Shown one piece after another: positions 51,501 through 59,110 of a stretch of 64,000 nt of DNA. This stretch comes from an uncultured Clostridia bacterium. GTDB taxonomy: Bacteria > Bacillota > Clostridia > Oscillospirales > Ruminococcaceae. The translations under genes and the position numbers were made by a program. The stretch is from assembly GCA_947626755.1 (NCBI GenBank), contig CANQTP010000001.1:80656-144655 (forward strand), given 5' to 3'. The notes below the pieces were generated by a model that ran no database searches, was not told where the DNA came from, and worked only from the letters and a program-made list of their open reading frames with translations. Numbering within the stretch: the stretch's first letter is position 1; each line of letters begins with the position of its first letter.

Positions 51501-51573
51501 TATGAAATTCCTTGTAACGGCATTTTTGGCAATTCCAATTAAGTTAATATTAATAATTTTTGGAGGTAAATAA
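42577..51573 (+). CDS. Giant multi-domain surface protein: FecR, acidic linker, LRRs, five beta-helix modules
   Basis: 2998 aa from the ATG at 42577 (AGGAAAGG upstream). Order: membrane helix (about 10-29); FecR domain (about 45-200, with N-T-P-N-A-V-L-A-V-R-G-T-F); acidic D/E/S-rich linker (about 300-510); EF-hand-like loop (F-D-S-D-S-N-G-Y-L-S); short LRR (about 580-675); five modules of 260-430 residues beginning near 765, 1192, 1453, 1799 and 2112, each opening with N-G-S-V-T-I-T-E-T-G-F-T-Q-G-D (or N-G-Y) and containing right-handed beta-helix-like ladders (G-G-x-V-x-I); a second EF-hand-like loop (F-D-K-D-N-D-G-K-L-S, about 2440); eleven LRRs of 21 residues (about 2490-2740; N-T-A-L-K-K-L-Y-C); P-E-G-E-E repeats; a C-terminal helix (about 2965-2995). 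The FecR part may couple to the cyclase; the rest probably binds glycans or surfaces. Function unproven. Confidence 0.9.
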   Translation: MGNFLKTVKGKIIIAAAALAIILIAVLMFSAFNAEKGYRSISVSEIVGNVMTENNGKKYEAYKNMRLEGGYALTTDSDSYTRMILDDDKYVKLEQLSRAVFEDLGNKNRRRTSIRLENGVLTNELVSPLRDDESYVINTPNAVLAVRGTFFKVEVRYDESGEAFTDVYTYGGTVACKRVMPDGTVVDEDVLINSGYKACIKMDEIITVYVEEVIEYAEGETENDDGVKEEIHDNVDPIELSDISDSDLVDIYNASKNGHKMFIDTADFWNEIVARGIDLSEYHSAYDGGEIAPYDDTYIPDTQETSGEQGEEPASGIDNDAQSAEESSDDSDEEILSDEDEAEEDSEAAENDENTVSDMEDSNDDGEDNGGTGVGSYAPQNNGASTDDGSGQNTADEGEQNDKSDVNDENDSEDEENGSEDEENDSEDEENDSEEDDNSDEAADSSTEDRESDKDNSGKTAAVIPYYGGNINTGGNTNTAEDTDKDTDTDNDEDTDKDEETDTDKDEEIGGIEINDTNFPDDVFRNYISASFDSDSNGYLSDSEIEAATRINVSGTVSEDGNITSLQGTEHFKYLRALNCRYNSGLASLDLSGNADLYNLDVSFTGIESIDLSGNTALGYLYCNDTDMTSLDIRTNTALVYLYCSNIGISSLDVGSNTALTDLNCDNCGLAYVDLSNNPGITTFSASGNKYSVTVTDGNFDTNTIAGFDIKKVSELKGAEIGEDGVLTEIKEGTAEITYTYDCGSGKSAVFTLVPDAISTFAPEFDGTIYLDNGSVTITETGFTQGDSAEETPYTGDYTITQKDSGTAAEASVTVVSGKHNITMDGVNISSENDAFTVGKKADLIISGGENTNIISGLKNVIYNDGKIALSSGKFHLSANSADNTVETAAIYNNGTLKINGNTEINAETTENDGNASGFINNSSFVIEDDPKITIFCQSCGNKTKNSDSNNDIDGFSDAIKNKNGTFTVNGGTFDLSVNCKNSAAIDNYSNFIFNDGSAVISAFDALGIYTFWNEGNFTVNGGTLNFKCDSSRSGGFGCGKNSIFTLNGGIVNATSSTLSAHGMLLTDCEFVVNGGKLNVNSERWGIYFRKSTSNKFLITGGIVEISGDETDLEGNTDFCIDGGSLRFSREQTYNFPFPNSHGDELECVVYDTFPDERERTFENSDGSSYVYKLEETDAASDGKYYVWKPKFNGTIYLDNGSVTITETGFTQGDSAEETPYTGDYTITQKDSSTPAEASITVVSGKHNITMDSVNIGFIEGVNLSVFEVQDNAEVVLTGIGTNKFTARLTPVRALWKNNGNFTVTDGEFIFNETGSGSGIFNDSTGYFKIEDGHYDISYYSRIGIANAGKFEIAGGSIDIRASSSYGDNDIKSSDSQFIITGGSLHAEGNAINAVMTNAAGEELECAVYDSIPDKSELTFECFDGSKYTYNIRSEDSSSDGKYYIWKPKSSEFSGMIYMDNGSVTITETGFTQGDATEETPYTGDYTITQLDTETALDNSIIVTSGIHNIKISDLNISSLIVGIYDNETVVNLEGSGNFNGGDKNSSLYVLNKNAVLNLESGHITVTNSSEAGVLNIGNININSGVLDISVDNANGLSNSGTFKVNGGRLFAGSASNDGILNSGILELASGSVAAYNDDGMLKGGLNNIGTFRMSGGKLISEGVIGVSSEGTMEITGGKADIRGMDGVSLLLGSLSDNSIGKLTVSGGCVEISDSAYLYGDNSEFIVIGGSVKISSEQRDGVLVLTNTQGDELECVVYDTFPDESARTFENSDSSSYVYALEETDAASDGKYYVWKPKFDGTIYMDNGYVTITETGFTQGDAAEETPYTGDYTFTQKDSSTAISEDISIKGGDHNITFKDVNVDSESIFTLRDGSVKVVGEGTNKLGGIRNLGTLEICSGTFELTADREPIENESSCSFIISGGNITANGIKSSGIYNDGNFEIKGGTVTAHLDDALGRIDGGVYNEGTFLVSGGELRAISERDCGLINNGTMKITGGKVYVSSVEGNNSLFIGTSDSVGKFEVLGGSVEVYPDIVIASGEAVITGGSFKTDDISSGIITNSYGDELECVTYDTFPDESARTFKNSDGSSYVYALEKEDAAFDGKYYVWKPKFDGTIYMDNGSVTITETGFTQGDASEEISYTGDYTITQKDSSTAISGDIIIKGGDHNITFKDVNIDSESRFAVLNSSAKIIGEGTNKLGSILAYGTVEIDDGTFEITAKDKAINIIEGSFTVNSGNITANGMESSGIYNNGNFEIKGGTVTAHLDNAGEIDGGVYNKGTFIVSGGELRSTSEVDGGLINDGTMKITGGKVYIACEGLHNNGLFIGALDSVGKFEVLGGSVEVYPDIVIASGEAVITGGSFKIDEISSDPVINTYGDELECVVYDTYPDESERTFENSDGSSYVYALEETDAAPDGKYYVWKPKDKSLEITAENFPDEKFMSYVSTKFDKDNDGKLSGIEMAAVTTIDVSDGDSLIDPGITSLNGIEHFENLSILDCSRNYGLTSLNLSSNTALETLHCDSTGITSLDLSSNTALKKLYCQNTHITSLDVSSNTVLETLFCNITDITSINVSSNTALKDLYCNNTGITSLDVSDNTALKTLYCSNTDITSLDVSDNTALTDLNCDNTDISSLDVSSNTALKKLYCSDTQITELDVSRNTALEHLECSNTQITDLDVSSKTALTYLDCSNTKITSFDVSSNTALTYLDCSDTQITRLDVSSNTALKKLYCSNCNLAYIDVSNNPGITTFSASSNTYSISLDPSGQFNVNNIPDIDPNKISGVNGADYDSASGIFSNFAGDTVTYTYDCGNGYSETFTLKTTGRIMLDKSQYVEDMSDRLVIIPGVNDGTEDPDKNVTGDYHDNRVPDENKLVIIPGVNDGTEESAETAVPEDEEITVPEGEETAAPDEAGTAVPEGEETASPEIEETVGVESVSPDGSETAVPESVETAAPEVLMSAVADVLTAVVRSEVMIFVIMKFLVTAFLAIPIKLILIIFGGK
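44869..49858 (+). repeat. Five large tandem modules within the giant gene
   Basis: Module starts at about 44869, 46150, 46933, 47971 and 48912. The first 150 bp and the last 130 bp of each are nearly identical while the middles differ; modules 4 and 5 are similar throughout. Recombination between them could alter module number. Confidence 0.85.
50102..50780 (+). repeat. 63-bp tandem repeats encoding leucine-rich repeats
   Basis: Eleven in-frame units of 63 bp inside the giant gene, e.g. around ACAAGTCTTGATGTAAGC. Each gives a 21-residue LRR with a D-V-S-S-N-T-A-L core and a conserved cysteine. Neighbouring units are nearly identical in DNA, indicating recent expansion. Confidence 0.88.
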
Positions 51574-51574
51574 T

Positions 51575-52702
51575 ATGATCCAAGATGATGCGGTAAGAAC
51601 TCTGATGCAGATAGCGACACCTAAGAAATTTCAGGCTTCGCAGTATATATGCTACGAAGGACAGCCGGGAAATGAGATGTACATAATCCTCAAAGGCAGC
51701 GTTGGGGTATTTGTCAGCAATGCTGTCGGAAAACAGACAGAAGTTTCGCGGATAATGGCAGGAGATTTTTTCGGGGAAATGGCCATATTTGATAATCTTC
51801 CCAGAAGCGCTTCATGTATTGCGCTTGAAGATGTGGTATGCGTTGCAATTGACAAAAGCAGACTGACAAAATTTATTACGGCTTGTCCTGATATGACGAT
51901 AAATCTTCTTGAAAATATGAGCGGACGTATAAGAAAGCTCAACGGCATTGTTTATAAAAACGAAAAATTCAACGCGGAAAAAACCGTGCCGCCGTTCAGC
52001 ATTCCCGAGCTGTATTCATTCAGTCATATTGTTGAAGAACCGTACCATGATCTTAATTATACCGAAGCCATAACCGCTCAGTGTCCTATCTGCGGAAAGA
52101 GCATAACCGTTCTTAACCTGAAAAAACAGATAATGAGTGTAAGCAGGTTTTTCAATGACGGAAGGCTTAAATACAAGGAATGTGAACCTTTGTGGTACGA
52201 TGTATGGTCCTGTCCTTACTGCCATTACAGCAATTATTATACGGGATTTTTCCAGACTCCGCAGTTTACAAAGGACGTTATCAGGAAGGTGCTTACCGAA
52301 CAGCATATTCCAGTGCTTGGCAAAGCTACAAACCTTACAACGCCGTTCGATCATTTGTTTTTAAGATATATTCAAGCGATACATATAAATGAATCGGTCA
52401 ACTGCGGAGATGTCCTTCTTATCGGAAAGCTGTGGCTCGGATTATATTGGCTTTTTGATGATGCTGCTGATGAAAGCATGAAAATGTACTGCGCGAAAAA
52501 AGCGGCGGAATTCCTTTTCCAAGCTGTGAACGAGCAGAAAATACCTGATGCATACAGCCGTCAGAGCATTGCGCTTACACTTGCAAATCTTTTTGTTGCT
52601 ATCGGTCAGAAAGATAATGCGCAGAAAATGTGTATGATCGTACTTAACGGCGAAGATAAACAGCTTAAAAATTTTGCATACACGTTAAAAGATAGTTTAT
52701 AA
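51575..52702 (+). CDS. Cyclic-nucleotide-binding protein with DUF2225 domain
   Basis: 375 aa from the ATG at 51575 (GGAGGT at 51561). The N-terminal cNMP-binding fold (about 5-120) has an intact phosphate-binding cassette, F-G-E-M-A-I-F-D-N-L-P-R-S-A-S, with the Glu that holds the ribose and the Arg that holds the cyclic phosphate. The rest (about 150-370) is DUF2225, with two cysteine pairs (C-P-I-C-G and C-P-Y-C-H), probably a zinc site, then a helical repeat region. There is no DNA-binding domain, so it is not a Crp-type regulator but probably an effector or adaptor. It follows the giant surface protein by one base and shares its promoter with a cyclase: the likely receptor of the cAMP made. 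Confidence 0.88.
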   Translation: MIQDDAVRTLMQIATPKKFQASQYICYEGQPGNEMYIILKGSVGVFVSNAVGKQTEVSRIMAGDFFGEMAIFDNLPRSASCIALEDVVCVAIDKSRLTKFITACPDMTINLLENMSGRIRKLNGIVYKNEKFNAEKTVPPFSIPELYSFSHIVEEPYHDLNYTEAITAQCPICGKSITVLNLKKQIMSVSRFFNDGRLKYKECEPLWYDVWSCPYCHYSNYYTGFFQTPQFTKDVIRKVLTEQHIPVLGKATNLTTPFDHLFLRYIQAIHINESVNCGDVLLIGKLWLGLYWLFDDAADESMKMYCAKKAAEFLFQAVNEQKIPDAYSRQSIALTLANLFVAIGQKDNAQKMCMIVLNGEDKQLKNFAYTLKDSL

Positions 52703-52748
52703 TAAAATTCTCATATTATGAATTCTGTTTATAGTGCAGAATAAAATG

Positions 52749-52778
52749 CCGGCAGGAGCGATCCTGCCGGTGTTTTTT
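52749..52778. terminator. Intrinsic terminator between convergent operons
   Basis: Nine-bp perfect stem CCGGCAGGA/TCCTGCCGG with GCGA loop, then TGTTTTTT; on the other strand the hairpin is followed by CATTTTAT. It ends the cyclase operon and probably the minus-strand permease operon. Confidence 0.92.
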
Positions 52779-52848
52779 ATGCGAAAATTATATTTCTAAA
52801 CTTATTGAAGAACTTAAATTAAAAAAACAAATTAAATAAAATATAGAT

Positions 52849-53511
52849 CTAAACGATCATTCCGTCCTCAATACGGATAATTCTATCGGCGGAAGAAGCA
52901 ATTTCGGGATCGTGAGTGACAATAACAATTGTCTGCTCATATTCCGATCGCAATTTTTTAAGAAGTTCCATAACTTCATTTCCCGATTTTTTATCGAGAT
53001 TTCCGGTAGGTTCATCACAGAGAATTACTTTCGGTTTATTTATCAATGCTCTTGCAATGGCAACTCTCTGCTGCTGACCTCCCGAAAGCTGCGAGGGATA
53101 GTGGGAAAGCCTTTCCGAAATTCCCAGAGAATTTACAAGCTCCGAAAAATATTTCTCGTCCGTTTTTATTTTTCCTATCATAAGCGGAATCAGAATATTT
53201 TCCTTTGCGGTAAGTTCGGGGATCAGATTAAAAAACTGAAATACAAATCCGATATTTTTCAGACGGAAATCCGATAATATAGTATCATTCATTTCCATAA
53301 TATTTGTTTCATCATAGAAAATCTTTCCCGAAAGTTCCGTATCAAGTCCGCCTAAAGCATGGAGGAGCGTGGATTTTCCGCTGCCGGAAGTTCCGATCAC
53401 TGCTGTCATTTCCCCGTCTTTAATTTCAAGGGAAAGACTTTTCAATGCGTGAACGGCAGCGTCTCCCGCGCCGTAGGTTTTTGACAAATTTTCAATTCTT
53501 ATCATCTTCAA
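52849..53511 (-). CDS. ABC transporter ATPase, LolD/MacB type
   Basis: 220 aa. Walker A G-T-S-G-S-G-K-S-T-L, Q-loop F-V-F-Q-F-F-N-L, signature L-S-G-G-Q-Q-Q-R, Walker B V-I-L-C-D-E-P-T-G-N-L-D and switch histidine V-T-H-D-P are all intact, so it hydrolyses ATP. The type pairs with FtsX-like permeases that move lipoproteins, peptides or signals without full membrane passage. It is the last gene of the minus-strand operon and overlaps the end of the upstream permease by 20 bp. One ATPase appears to serve three permeases. Confidence 0.95.
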   Translation of the reverse strand: MKMIRIENLSKTYGAGDAAVHALKSLSLEIKDGEMTAVIGTSGSGKSTLLHALGGLDTELSGKIFYDETNIMEMNDTILSDFRLKNIGFVFQFFNLIPELTAKENILIPLMIGKIKTDEKYFSELVNSLGISERLSHYPSQLSGGQQQRVAIARALINKPKVILCDEPTGNLDKKSGNEVMELLKKLRSEYEQTIVIVTHDPEIASSADRIIRIEDGMIV

Positions 53512-56260
53512 TTATCCTTTCCGATTTTATATTTTTTACAGCAGATAATGAACATATCAGTACGCTCAACAAAATTACCACGCTTATAATGCAAAGCGGC
53601 ATAATAATATCCGGCAGCCACATTTCATTTTCGAGAAAGAATGTATCTTCAAGCTTCTGAATTTTTTCTGCAAGAACATATTCCGCAGTTCCCTCTTCGT
53701 AAATTCCCGGTACGGGCTTGATAAATGAAACGGACATATCTGTTATTCCCTGCATTTCATTATATTCCGCAAGAACGGAATACCATTGCTCGTATTTTGT
53801 ACGAAGAAAATATTTTCCGCCGAATGAAATCGCTATCCCAATAATTACAGAAAGCAGGGCTGTTTTCATCATTCCAACAATAAAAATTTTCTTTATCCGT
53901 GAAAGCGAAAGTCCAAGGGAATGAAGCGTCATAAATTTGTCGGTATTGTTTTTAACGTTCATATTCATAAGATTTAAAACACTTATTATGCAAAGTACAA
54001 ACAGAAGAACAAATAATACCACCGCATTTGCATTTGCCGAAAGAGTATTTATTTTTGCATTACGTTCAAGATCGTAAATTGTGGTTATCCGCATAGGAGT
54101 TTTTAAAACCGATGAAACATATTCTTTTATTTTGTTATTGCTTAGTTTGTCGTTGAATTTCAGCATTGCCGTATAATATTCGGGATAATAAAATCCCAGA
54201 TTTTCGGCAGTTTCGGCGGTCATTACAACAGAATAACCCGATATATCAAATATTCCGCAATTATTTAAAATATCATTTTCTTCAAGCTTTAAACTTTTTA
54301 CCGGAATTGTTTTTGTAATTTTAACATCTATATTTTTTAAAGTGTCAAGATCTGTATAAAAGCCGTTATCATCACACAAAGCTGTTACCATCGGAATAGT
54401 ATCTCCCGCTTCATAAGGAAACGTTCCTGTGGGGCTTAATAAAATTATATCGTTCGGATCTGCGCCGATCATTTCCATCATATTTTCGCTGATGAAATTC
54501 ATATTTAAATTGTAAAGCTTTTTATCCTTGAATTTATCATAATATTCCCAAGTCGGATTCCATTCTATGCAACTGTCCGACAATTGCACGGGAATTTCCG
54601 CATTTTCATCGTACAAGACCGTTGAAGCAGAATAACTTCCCCAAGCAAACACTTCCGCGGAAGTCGCGAGAGAAGCAAGTTCGGCAGGAGAAATACCGTA
54701 TTTCTTATTTCTTACCGCAAATCCCACGCCGGAGGGCGTATTATTCCAAACGGCACAGTCAATGTTGTTTTCTTTTATGTTAATTTCGCCTACCTTAAAA
54801 TATTGTTCGGAAACATTTTCATTTCCTATAGATAAATAAGTCGTTCCCTTTCCTGAACCGGTATAATAGCAATATCCGAATACGGTTGCAGCAATGACAA
54901 TTACCATTGAAAAGCAGGACAAAACCGATAGAAAACCTGTTCCGGTAATTTTTGAAAATGCGGAATTGATATTTGCCGCTTTTCTTTGTGAAATTTTCGC
55001 TGACGGTTTTCTGTAATATGTCATTTGAACTATATTTTTTATCGGCAAAATTATTGAAACAGCCGCAATTATAATCGACAGCGCAACAGGCATTATGAAC
55101 GGAGAAGTAGTTCTTTGTGAAATTATATATTCGGTAAAATATCCCCGATATGCCGGAATTCCAAGCATTTTTTGCAAGAATACAATAAGCTCATGAACTC
55201 CGCAGCCGAATGCAATTCCAAGTATATTTCCTATTATCCAGAACGCAATAAATTCCGTTATGAAAATCCCGGTAAGTTTTGATTTTGACATTCCAACAGC
55301 ACGCAAAAGCCGCAGGGATTCGATCCTTTGGGGCATAACCGAAATTACTCCGGAAAACATTGAAATTGCCGCAACTATCAGCATAATAACGGTCATAATA
55401 CGGATAATTCTGATATTGTCGGAAGTTTTCGCTTTTATCGTATTATCAAAGCTGCCCACATTGCCCGATGCCATTGTTAAAACAAGATTTAAATTTCCCG
55501 AAATAATATTTTCCGCGTCCGTTATTTCATATAATTTATTTACCGACTCGTAAAATTTATCTGTGCCTTTTTCGGAAAAATATTTTTCATCGGCAGGAGA
55601 AATAAGATAATTGAAATATTTTTCAAACTTTTCCTCATCGTCATTATAAATGTAAATACAAGGCGTATGATACGGCGTTTCATATAAACTTTTCTGAACT
55701 ATCATTCCGTCATTTCTGCTTGTATAGTCCATGTCATTCCTGTTCTGATTACCGCCTATAAAGCCGGAAATTTCATATGTTTCCATGATATTTTCACCGT
55801 TCAGTGCCTGAAAATCAAGTGTAATTTCATCGCCTATATTTGCAGTTGGAAAAAGCTGCTCCGCAAGAAATTCCGGCATGACGATCTGTCTGCTTTGTTC
55901 AGGGAGATGTCCCTCGGTAATATTAAGGTGCAAAGAGTTTTCCGCCTCATAATTTTCAAAGCAGCCTATTGTGTAGCTTTCCGCACTTGTATCAACTGTT
56001 CCAATGGCAGAAACAATGCCGATCCTGTCAATGTCGGAAAATTTCTTGATCTGTTTGCCTTGCTCTTCCGTAACATTTAAAACAGACAGCGCATAATTTC
56101 CAAAGGAATTATATGAACTGTGCAAGCTTCTGCGAAGTTCTCCTCTCTCATGCAATATTGAAAATACTGCTGTTCCCGTAAGCAGAATTATTGATAATAT
56201 CAATGAAAATAACCTGCCTTTGTGCTTTCCCCAGTATTTTCTGAATAAATATAAATTCAT
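53492..56260 (-). CDS. Large FtsX-type ABC permease
   Basis: 922 aa from the ATG at 56260 (TTGGAGGGA upstream; the longer frame start has no ribosome site). Layout: N-terminal helix (about 12-32), extracellular domain (about 40-265), three helices with the FtsX core (about 285-400), helix near 430-455, second extracellular domain (about 460-740), then three more helices (about 755-905). This doubled FtsX plan resembles BceB- and SalY-type permeases, here with unusually large extracellular parts. It starts 31 bp after the previous permease. Substrate unknown; such systems act in peptide defence, lipoprotein release or wall hydrolase control. Confidence 0.9.
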   Translation of the reverse strand: MNLYLFRKYWGKHKGRLFSLILSIILLTGTAVFSILHERGELRRSLHSSYNSFGNYALSVLNVTEEQGKQIKKFSDIDRIGIVSAIGTVDTSAESYTIGCFENYEAENSLHLNITEGHLPEQSRQIVMPEFLAEQLFPTANIGDEITLDFQALNGENIMETYEISGFIGGNQNRNDMDYTSRNDGMIVQKSLYETPYHTPCIYIYNDDEEKFEKYFNYLISPADEKYFSEKGTDKFYESVNKLYEITDAENIISGNLNLVLTMASGNVGSFDNTIKAKTSDNIRIIRIMTVIMLIVAAISMFSGVISVMPQRIESLRLLRAVGMSKSKLTGIFITEFIAFWIIGNILGIAFGCGVHELIVFLQKMLGIPAYRGYFTEYIISQRTTSPFIMPVALSIIIAAVSIILPIKNIVQMTYYRKPSAKISQRKAANINSAFSKITGTGFLSVLSCFSMVIVIAATVFGYCYYTGSGKGTTYLSIGNENVSEQYFKVGEINIKENNIDCAVWNNTPSGVGFAVRNKKYGISPAELASLATSAEVFAWGSYSASTVLYDENAEIPVQLSDSCIEWNPTWEYYDKFKDKKLYNLNMNFISENMMEMIGADPNDIILLSPTGTFPYEAGDTIPMVTALCDDNGFYTDLDTLKNIDVKITKTIPVKSLKLEENDILNNCGIFDISGYSVVMTAETAENLGFYYPEYYTAMLKFNDKLSNNKIKEYVSSVLKTPMRITTIYDLERNAKINTLSANANAVVLFVLLFVLCIISVLNLMNMNVKNNTDKFMTLHSLGLSLSRIKKIFIVGMMKTALLSVIIGIAISFGGKYFLRTKYEQWYSVLAEYNEMQGITDMSVSFIKPVPGIYEEGTAEYVLAEKIQKLEDTFFLENEMWLPDIIMPLCIISVVILLSVLICSLSAVKNIKSERIIEDDKN

Positions 56261-56291
56261 TTTTACATCATTCCCTCCAATTTTCATTTTA

Positions 56292-59042
56292 TTACTCAGT
56301 TTTATTTAGATCATCGTCTGATCTGTGAGTGGCAATTCTGAATATAAGTATTCCGATACAAACCAATATTAATATGAAAAGCACTGCCCATAATCCCCAT
56401 ACCGGAACTTTCCACATTTCATACCGCGTCATAAAAGCGCGGCTTTGCAGAACGTAACGATCACTTAATTTTATTGTCTCATCTGAAGTGTTGTTTGGTA
56501 TAATGTAATCCAATTTTTTTAATATTTCTTCGCAAATCATATATTGCCAATACAAAAATTTTTTTAAGCCGTATATTGACAATGCCGATACTATACCCGC
56601 CAGAACAGGTGTTACCATCATTTCCTTGAATATGCTGATCTTCATGGATCTTTCGGACATTCCCAAAGAATGTAATATCCTGAGCTGTTTTTCTTTCTGA
56701 ACGATCTGCAATTTAATTGTCCGGGAATATCCTATAATTGAAAGTAACAATAATAATCCGAATATGGTAAATACGATAATGTATTCTTTTATCATTGAAT
56801 CATAATAGTCGTTATTGCAATCGTTAATTGTTTTTAAAGACATATATGATTCAGGACGATTAAATGTTCTGACAAGAGATCTTACTGTTTCATCATTTGT
56901 ATTTTCGTTATACCGCATATAGATCTGCTCAAAATTATGCTGTGGCAATGATATTGCTTTAGCCGTACTGTATGGCATAACAATTATATAATCGGACGGT
57001 TTTTCTGAAAGTACAGCATTCAGAAGATCGTTATCCTTTAAAGTATTTAAATTTATAATATCCGACACAACGGCTTCAAATTGACATTTGTTTTCAATTG
57101 AATATCCGAATTGCGCATTAATATCCTGTACGGCATTTGCAGAGAAAAATGATATTTTATCGTCTTTAACAAAGGGACATCTTCCGGAAGAAACAATAAA
57201 AATACTGTTTTCATAATATTCCGCATTTGATGTTATATCTTTCAGCATTTCATCATTTACTAAAATCGAACGATCAACATTAAAAACATTTTTATCGGAT
57301 AATCCGTACCATTCCTTTTCACTTTCAATAAAATCAGCCGGCTTTAACGTTCTTGGCGCATCTGCCGTATCAGGATATTCGGCATACATTACAACATCGC
57401 TCCAAGCATAACATTCAGAAAACAGTCCGCTGTTTGCGAGTATATTCTGATCTTCATATGAATATCCCGAATTAATATCAAGATCAAGCAAACCTGCTTG
57501 AAAAGATCTATATGTATCTTCGATAGTACAATCTATATTAAATTCTCTCCTGTCAATATTGTGATCCGTTATATAAAATTTCCCTTTTTCCCATATCTGC
57601 GGATTTGAATTTGACTCCTTGCCGTTGACTGAAAAGAACATATACGCAGTACAGGATATTGCAAGCACAAGTACAAGAGAGAACATCTGCATTGCTGCAA
57701 TTTTAAAGTTGCCAAATATTTTATGTATATAGCCGTACAACCTTTTAGGCGAAAACGCACTTTTGCTTTTTGTTTTTTGTTCCGGCTGTACTACTAATTT
57801 CCCAAGACGGATAAACGGAATAATATAAGCTGCAAATGAAGCTGTACAAGCCGCTGCCACCGAAAAAATGATTGGCGAATAAGTGATCATTTTTATTCCC
57901 CATTCACATTTATAAGCACGGCATATATCTAACCCGAACACAAAATACTGTATATGCAAAAGTATCTCATAACCAATTACGGATATTGCTAAGCCGGTGG
58001 TAAGACCTGTTATTGTAAAAATTATCCATTCAATAAAAAATATACGTCTTATCGGGCAGCCAACCTGCCATAAAAGTCTGAACGATTTAATTCTTTCCGG
58101 AATAACGGCAAATAATCCGCAGAACATTGTAATTGTCATTAATACGGCGGCACCGAAACCGGTGTATTTATAGAAATAGCTTTTTTCTGATTTAACATAT
58201 CCGTCGGTATCTTCTCCTGACTGCGGATCATTCGTAAAATATGAACTGTCATATGCCCCTACTCCATATGTTGAGCATTGGCTTGAATCAAAACATTCAG
58301 CAAGAAAATCATAAAATTCATTATTTCTTTCTTCGTTCCATGTCCGGATCTTATCACCGTCAACCACTTTCATCATAATATGTTTCTGAGAATTTTCATA
58401 GTCAATATCTTCAATAGGGAGAATAATTACAGGCTCAAATACAACATTACTGCTTCTGCCGTTTGTATCCCAATGTTCATTAGTACCGTTGTCTTTAAAT
58501 ATGCCTGAAATAACGGCATTTATTTCCCCTGTTTTTTCTCTGTCAAAATTATATGTGCCAAGGGAAATGTTATCGCCGACTTTTGCTGTTATTCCCATAT
58601 TTTCAAGAGCAAGTTCCGATATTGCTATTTCTCCGGATCGTATGGGCATATTTCCTGAAACAAAATTTGATCCTGCCATTTCCGCCGAATGTTCGTCCGG
58701 ATATGCACCCGCAGTATAATTATAATTATCCGTGCCGATATAACCGATGGTATATACATATCCATATTCAGACACAATATCGTCTCTTTTAAGCTGCGGT
58801 ATATCAATATTCTGAACATCATAAAGTATAAAATTATAATTGCCTGCTGAACTGTTAATATATTCTGTTCCTTCACTGCGGGTATAAAAAGATTCATAAT
58901 ATATCCTCTGCAATTCCGTGCGAACCATGCTGAACGAAATAAATAAGTAGGATATAAGAATAATAAATATTGTCAAAAAAGATATTGCTTGTCGTTTGTG
59001 TTTGCTCCAATATGCAAAAATTAATTTCAGATCATATTTCAC
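56292..59042 (-). CDS. Large FtsX-type ABC permease
   Basis: 916 aa, starting with GTG at 59042 eight bases after AGGAGG. It has the same plan as its neighbours: helix (about 16-36), extracellular domain, FtsX helices (I-K-S-F-R-L-L-W-Q-V-G-C-P-I-R-R at about 318), second helix set and extracellular domain, final three helices (L-R-I-L-H-S-L-G-M-S-E-R-S-M-K at about 786). Paralogue of 53492-56260 and of the broken gene upstream. The central motif R-L-L-x-x-V-G-x-x-x-x-R is shared. Probably forms a heteromeric pair with one of them. Confidence 0.9.
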   Translation of the reverse strand: MKYDLKLIFAYWSKHKRQAISFLTIFIILISYLFISFSMVRTELQRIYYESFYTRSEGTEYINSSAGNYNFILYDVQNIDIPQLKRDDIVSEYGYVYTIGYIGTDNYNYTAGAYPDEHSAEMAGSNFVSGNMPIRSGEIAISELALENMGITAKVGDNISLGTYNFDREKTGEINAVISGIFKDNGTNEHWDTNGRSSNVVFEPVIILPIEDIDYENSQKHIMMKVVDGDKIRTWNEERNNEFYDFLAECFDSSQCSTYGVGAYDSSYFTNDPQSGEDTDGYVKSEKSYFYKYTGFGAAVLMTITMFCGLFAVIPERIKSFRLLWQVGCPIRRIFFIEWIIFTITGLTTGLAISVIGYEILLHIQYFVFGLDICRAYKCEWGIKMITYSPIIFSVAAACTASFAAYIIPFIRLGKLVVQPEQKTKSKSAFSPKRLYGYIHKIFGNFKIAAMQMFSLVLVLAISCTAYMFFSVNGKESNSNPQIWEKGKFYITDHNIDRREFNIDCTIEDTYRSFQAGLLDLDINSGYSYEDQNILANSGLFSECYAWSDVVMYAEYPDTADAPRTLKPADFIESEKEWYGLSDKNVFNVDRSILVNDEMLKDITSNAEYYENSIFIVSSGRCPFVKDDKISFFSANAVQDINAQFGYSIENKCQFEAVVSDIINLNTLKDNDLLNAVLSEKPSDYIIVMPYSTAKAISLPQHNFEQIYMRYNENTNDETVRSLVRTFNRPESYMSLKTINDCNNDYYDSMIKEYIIVFTIFGLLLLLSIIGYSRTIKLQIVQKEKQLRILHSLGMSERSMKISIFKEMMVTPVLAGIVSALSIYGLKKFLYWQYMICEEILKKLDYIIPNNTSDETIKLSDRYVLQSRAFMTRYEMWKVPVWGLWAVLFILILVCIGILIFRIATHRSDDDLNKTE

Positions 59043-59110
59043 TATTAAAACCTCCTGCTTTTTTCAACATCACTTACGATCTTAATTTATAATTACATTT
59101 ATCATAAATA

